Virus record (IMG/VR): IMGVR_UViG_3300023184_000549
Location: 1-22,731 of that record
DNA: 22,731 nucleotides
Direction: 5' to 3' (one strand)
From: a virus
The notes under the pieces were generated by a model. The model saw only the letters and a program-made list of their open reading frames with translations. It was not told the origin of the DNA and made no database searches. The translations under genes were made by a program, and so were the position numbers. Below, one piece after another: positions 20,509 through 22,731 of the stretch; position 1 is the first letter of the stretch; each line of letters opens with the position of its first letter.

Positions 20509-22674
20509 ATGCCACAGAAAGCCATAAAATACACAGCCATACCAAACCTAAGGAGCAGTGATGCAACGACCCTACAGGGAAAGCCTTGGGATGCCCAGAT
20601 ACCCAGTCGCCCAGGATTAAAGTCGGGTGCGACCAAAGAAGACTACCGAGCATGGTGCGCGGACGCTACTACAGAGTGGTGCTTCTACACCTTCGCGGAA
20701 GGGCTTACTCCATCTATGAGGGTGGGGGAGACTAACCCAGTTAAATTTCAACACGGCATCATAGCGGACTATGACGCTGTTATAAGTATACCTGATGCCA
20801 AGAAACTGATTGCGAATAACTGCGCTGCAGGGTTGGAGCCTACCGCTATTTCTAGCACCTTCAGCGGGGGAATACGGCTTGTTTGGGAGTTTGAGGAGCC
20901 TTTGATGCTGGACAACAAAGCGATATACGAATCGTTTATGGCATACGCAGCTAAAGAGCTTAAACTTACTAAGCTGCTACCGCATTTCGATCAAACCTCG
21001 CTTAAGAGCAGCCAAGTCTTCGAGATCGGTAATAACTGGGAGAAAATCACCCCATCTTCCCCAATCGTAGTAGATGTATGTTACTACTGGCTAGCGGAGT
21101 CAGCACTAAAGGCAAAGAAGATAGTCTCTGACGTAGCTACAATCCCTTACGAGAAAATAGCTGCTGAACTGGAAAAACAGTTCCCAAATAGGATCACCGG
21201 AAAAATCGAGGAAGGCGTCCGAGTTCCGCTATTCTGGATAGACGATGGGATTGACCGAATCGGCGCTGTACTAGGCGAACACGGGGTTATCTGCTTCTCA
21301 GATAGAGCTGGCAAGTCATTCGTGCCTTGGGTCGAGATCTTCGGTAAGAAGTTCGTTCAGGACTTTGAAGCGGAGCGTACAGGTGCCGCTGCAGCAGACT
21401 TCTGGTTCGACGGGAAGAGCTATTGGACGAAGGAAGGGGTTCTGTGGTGCAGGATACTAACAGAAGAAATGACCCGCCGTATGAGGGTTCTCTACAAGCT
21501 TTCAAGCAAGAACGGCAACAAGGACACAGCCTCGGAGATCGACAAGGCGTTAGTAGCCATACAGCAGACCAAACGAGTGCAGAACGTAGCCCCGTTCATC
21601 TACAAGCCAGAGGAGATCATTGACTACAACGGGCTGAAGTACCTGAACACAAATCACCGCAAGATGATGGAGCCTGCAGACGTGGATGGGGATTTCCCTT
21701 GGTTGAAGGAGTTCCTAGTTAGCCCAGGAATTTGGGACAAGGCCAAGGACGAAAACGGAGTCAAGCAAACGGAATACTTCTTAGCTTGGCTAAAGAGGTT
21801 CTGGGAGTCCGGCAGAGCGGGTCGGCTTCTTTCTGGTCAAATGGTGTTTATTGCTGGGGACGCAGGGCAGGGGAAAACGCTGTTATCTTCGTTTATCCTC
21901 GGCCAGATCGCAGGGGGTCACTCAGACGCTGGTGGGTATCTTCTCGGTGGCGGGGACTTCAACAAAGAATTGGTAGAGGTAGGCGTGTGGAGTGTTGACG
22001 ATGGTTCTGCCACAATAGACGGCACCAGCCGCAAGACCTTCTCGAATAACGTTAAAAAGGTGGTCGCTCAAACGGAAATCCTATACCACCCCAAGTTCCA
22101 AGACGCATCGAAACTACCGTGGCAGGGTAGGGTGGTAGTCACCTGCAACACGGATGACGAGTCCCTGTCAATAGTACCGACAACGGACAACTCAATTACT
22201 GACAAGCTGATGCTGTTTAGACTCGGAGAATGGAGCCCAAGCTTCCCACCTAACAACATACTAGAGGCTAAGATTAGAGGAGAACTGCCCTACTTCCTCC
22301 GTTGGCTATCGAACTGGACTCCCCCAAAGTCGATCATGGCAGCGCCAGGGCAAAATAGATACGGGGTTAAGTCCTACCACCACCCAGAAATTCTTAAACA
22401 CAGTCAAAATCTATCTGCTGCTACCCATCTTATGACGGACGTAGATGAGCTACGTAACATGCCAGAGTCTCCCATGTTCAATGGAGACAAGGTAGCATGG
22501 GAGGGTACTGCTGGAGGTCTATTGCGACTGGGCAAAGATTTCTTCGCAACTCGGGCTAGCACAGCTCAAACGGGCGTTTGGTTGTCCCAGATACACAGGA
22601 GCAAGTCTGCCCCGTGGCTGAGTCGCAGGGAAGGACGTGCAAGGCAGACGCTTTGGAGGATTACAGCACCGTGA
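20509..22674 (+). CDS. Primase-helicase (AEP-like primase plus SF3/D5-type helicase)
   Basis: A 721-residue protein. The N-terminal half resembles archaeo-eukaryotic primases: IADYDA with D87 and D89, FSGGIRLVW (118-126) at the second motif, and FDQTS with D161. The usual His in the second motif is replaced by Arg. The C-terminal half is a superfamily 3 helicase of the D5/DUF5906 type: Walker A GDAGQGKT (450-457), Walker B VWSVDDGSA, and the sensor segment VVVTCNTDDE. It should unwind DNA at the phage replication fork and lay primers for the polymerase. It is monocistronic after a promoter-like element. The ATG context is CAGACACATG without Shine-Dalgarno. The helicase call is firm; primase activity is inferred. 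Confidence 0.85.
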   Translation: MPQKAIKYTAIPNLRSSDATTLQGKPWDAQIPSRPGLKSGATKEDYRAWCADATTEWCFYTFAEGLTPSMRVGETNPVKFQHGIIADYDAVISIPDAKKLIANNCAAGLEPTAISSTFSGGIRLVWEFEEPLMLDNKAIYESFMAYAAKELKLTKLLPHFDQTSLKSSQVFEIGNNWEKITPSSPIVVDVCYYWLAESALKAKKIVSDVATIPYEKIAAELEKQFPNRITGKIEEGVRVPLFWIDDGIDRIGAVLGEHGVICFSDRAGKSFVPWVEIFGKKFVQDFEAERTGAAAADFWFDGKSYWTKEGVLWCRILTEEMTRRMRVLYKLSSKNGNKDTASEIDKALVAIQQTKRVQNVAPFIYKPEEIIDYNGLKYLNTNHRKMMEPADVDGDFPWLKEFLVSPGIWDKAKDENGVKQTEYFLAWLKRFWESGRAGRLLSGQMVFIAGDAGQGKTLLSSFILGQIAGGHSDAGGYLLGGGDFNKELVEVGVWSVDDGSATIDGTSRKTFSNNVKKVVAQTEILYHPKFQDASKLPWQGRVVVTCNTDDESLSIVPTTDNSITDKLMLFRLGEWSPSFPPNNILEAKIRGELPYFLRWLSNWTPPKSIMAAPGQNRYGVKSYHHPEILKHSQNLSAATHLMTDVDELRNMPESPMFNGDKVAWEGTAGGLLRLGKDFFATRASTAQTGVWLSQIHRSKSAPWLSRREGRARQTLWRITAP

Positions 22675-22705
22675 CGCCTGAACAGAACCAAAGAAAAACA
22701 CCACT

Positions 22706-22731
22706 ATGAAACACCTAGAAAAATACTACGC
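22706..22731 (+). CDS. Start of a further early gene (cut by the right edge)
   Basis: ATG at 22706 in an A-rich, Shine-Dalgarno-less leader (AAAAACACCACTATG) opens a frame reading MKHLEKYY to the edge. It lies 31 bases after the primase-helicase stop on the same strand. The leader style matches the other genes, but eight residues allow no identification. Confidence 0.5.

Noticed and set aside
22165-22176. CTGTCAATAGTA in the primase gene as a further att-arm site
   Set aside because: It lies far from att in coding sequence, and a single 12-base match is likely chance.

Overview
The window is part of a temperate tailed-phage genome (dsDNA, Caudoviricetes type). Two divergent gene blocks meet near 10.4-10.7 kb. 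Leftward (minus strand, 10399 to 1) are virion genes in the order terminase large subunit, portal, a small protein, scaffold, major capsid protein, a small acidic protein, then tail-fibre or appendage proteins with an incomplete gene at the left edge. Rightward (plus strand, 10715 to 22731) are the tyrosine integrase, two ribbon-helix-helix proteins, an excisionase-like HTH protein, a RuvC-like resolvase, small conserved phage proteins, a helicase fused to a RecB/Cas4-like nuclease, a probable replication-accessory protein, a deoxynucleotide kinase, a family A DNA polymerase and a primase-helicase. A further gene begins at the right edge.

The gap between the blocks holds the 3' end of a tRNA gene (T-arm, acceptor strand and discriminator base, 10455-10483) directly upstream of the integrase. 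I read it as attP. Phage genes lie on both sides, so the sequence looks like a free, circular or permuted phage genome and not an integrated prophage. Lysogeny is supported by the integrase, the excisionase-like gene and the leucine at the 762-equivalent position of the DNA polymerase. No small terminase, lysis, tape-measure or CI-like repressor gene is visible.

Host: the integrase has Asn where most tyrosine recombinases have the two active-site His (NGLRH and CGNSP). I associate this pattern with Verrucomicrobia and Planctomycetes, so a Verrucomicrobia-like host is my best but unproven guess. Most genes lack a Shine-Dalgarno sequence and start in A/T-rich contexts or through ATGA stop-start overlaps; one clear exception is at 13764.

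The most interesting signal is a recurring promoter-like cassette, core GGTRTAATATC followed by an AACAA-rich leader, placed in gene orientation before several genes on both strands. One copy lies inside the helicase-nuclease gene, exactly at the linker between the two domains, 29 bases upstream of an in-frame ATG. It matches the element before the primase gene at 26 of 34 ungapped positions. The fusion therefore seems to have kept the promoter of a once separate nuclease gene as linker sequence, and it may still produce the nuclease alone. Other unexplained structure includes two long folded intergenic elements flanking the kinase gene region, a 10-bp hairpin and a pentanucleotide repeat in the fibre region, and a C-terminal module shared by two fibre proteins.
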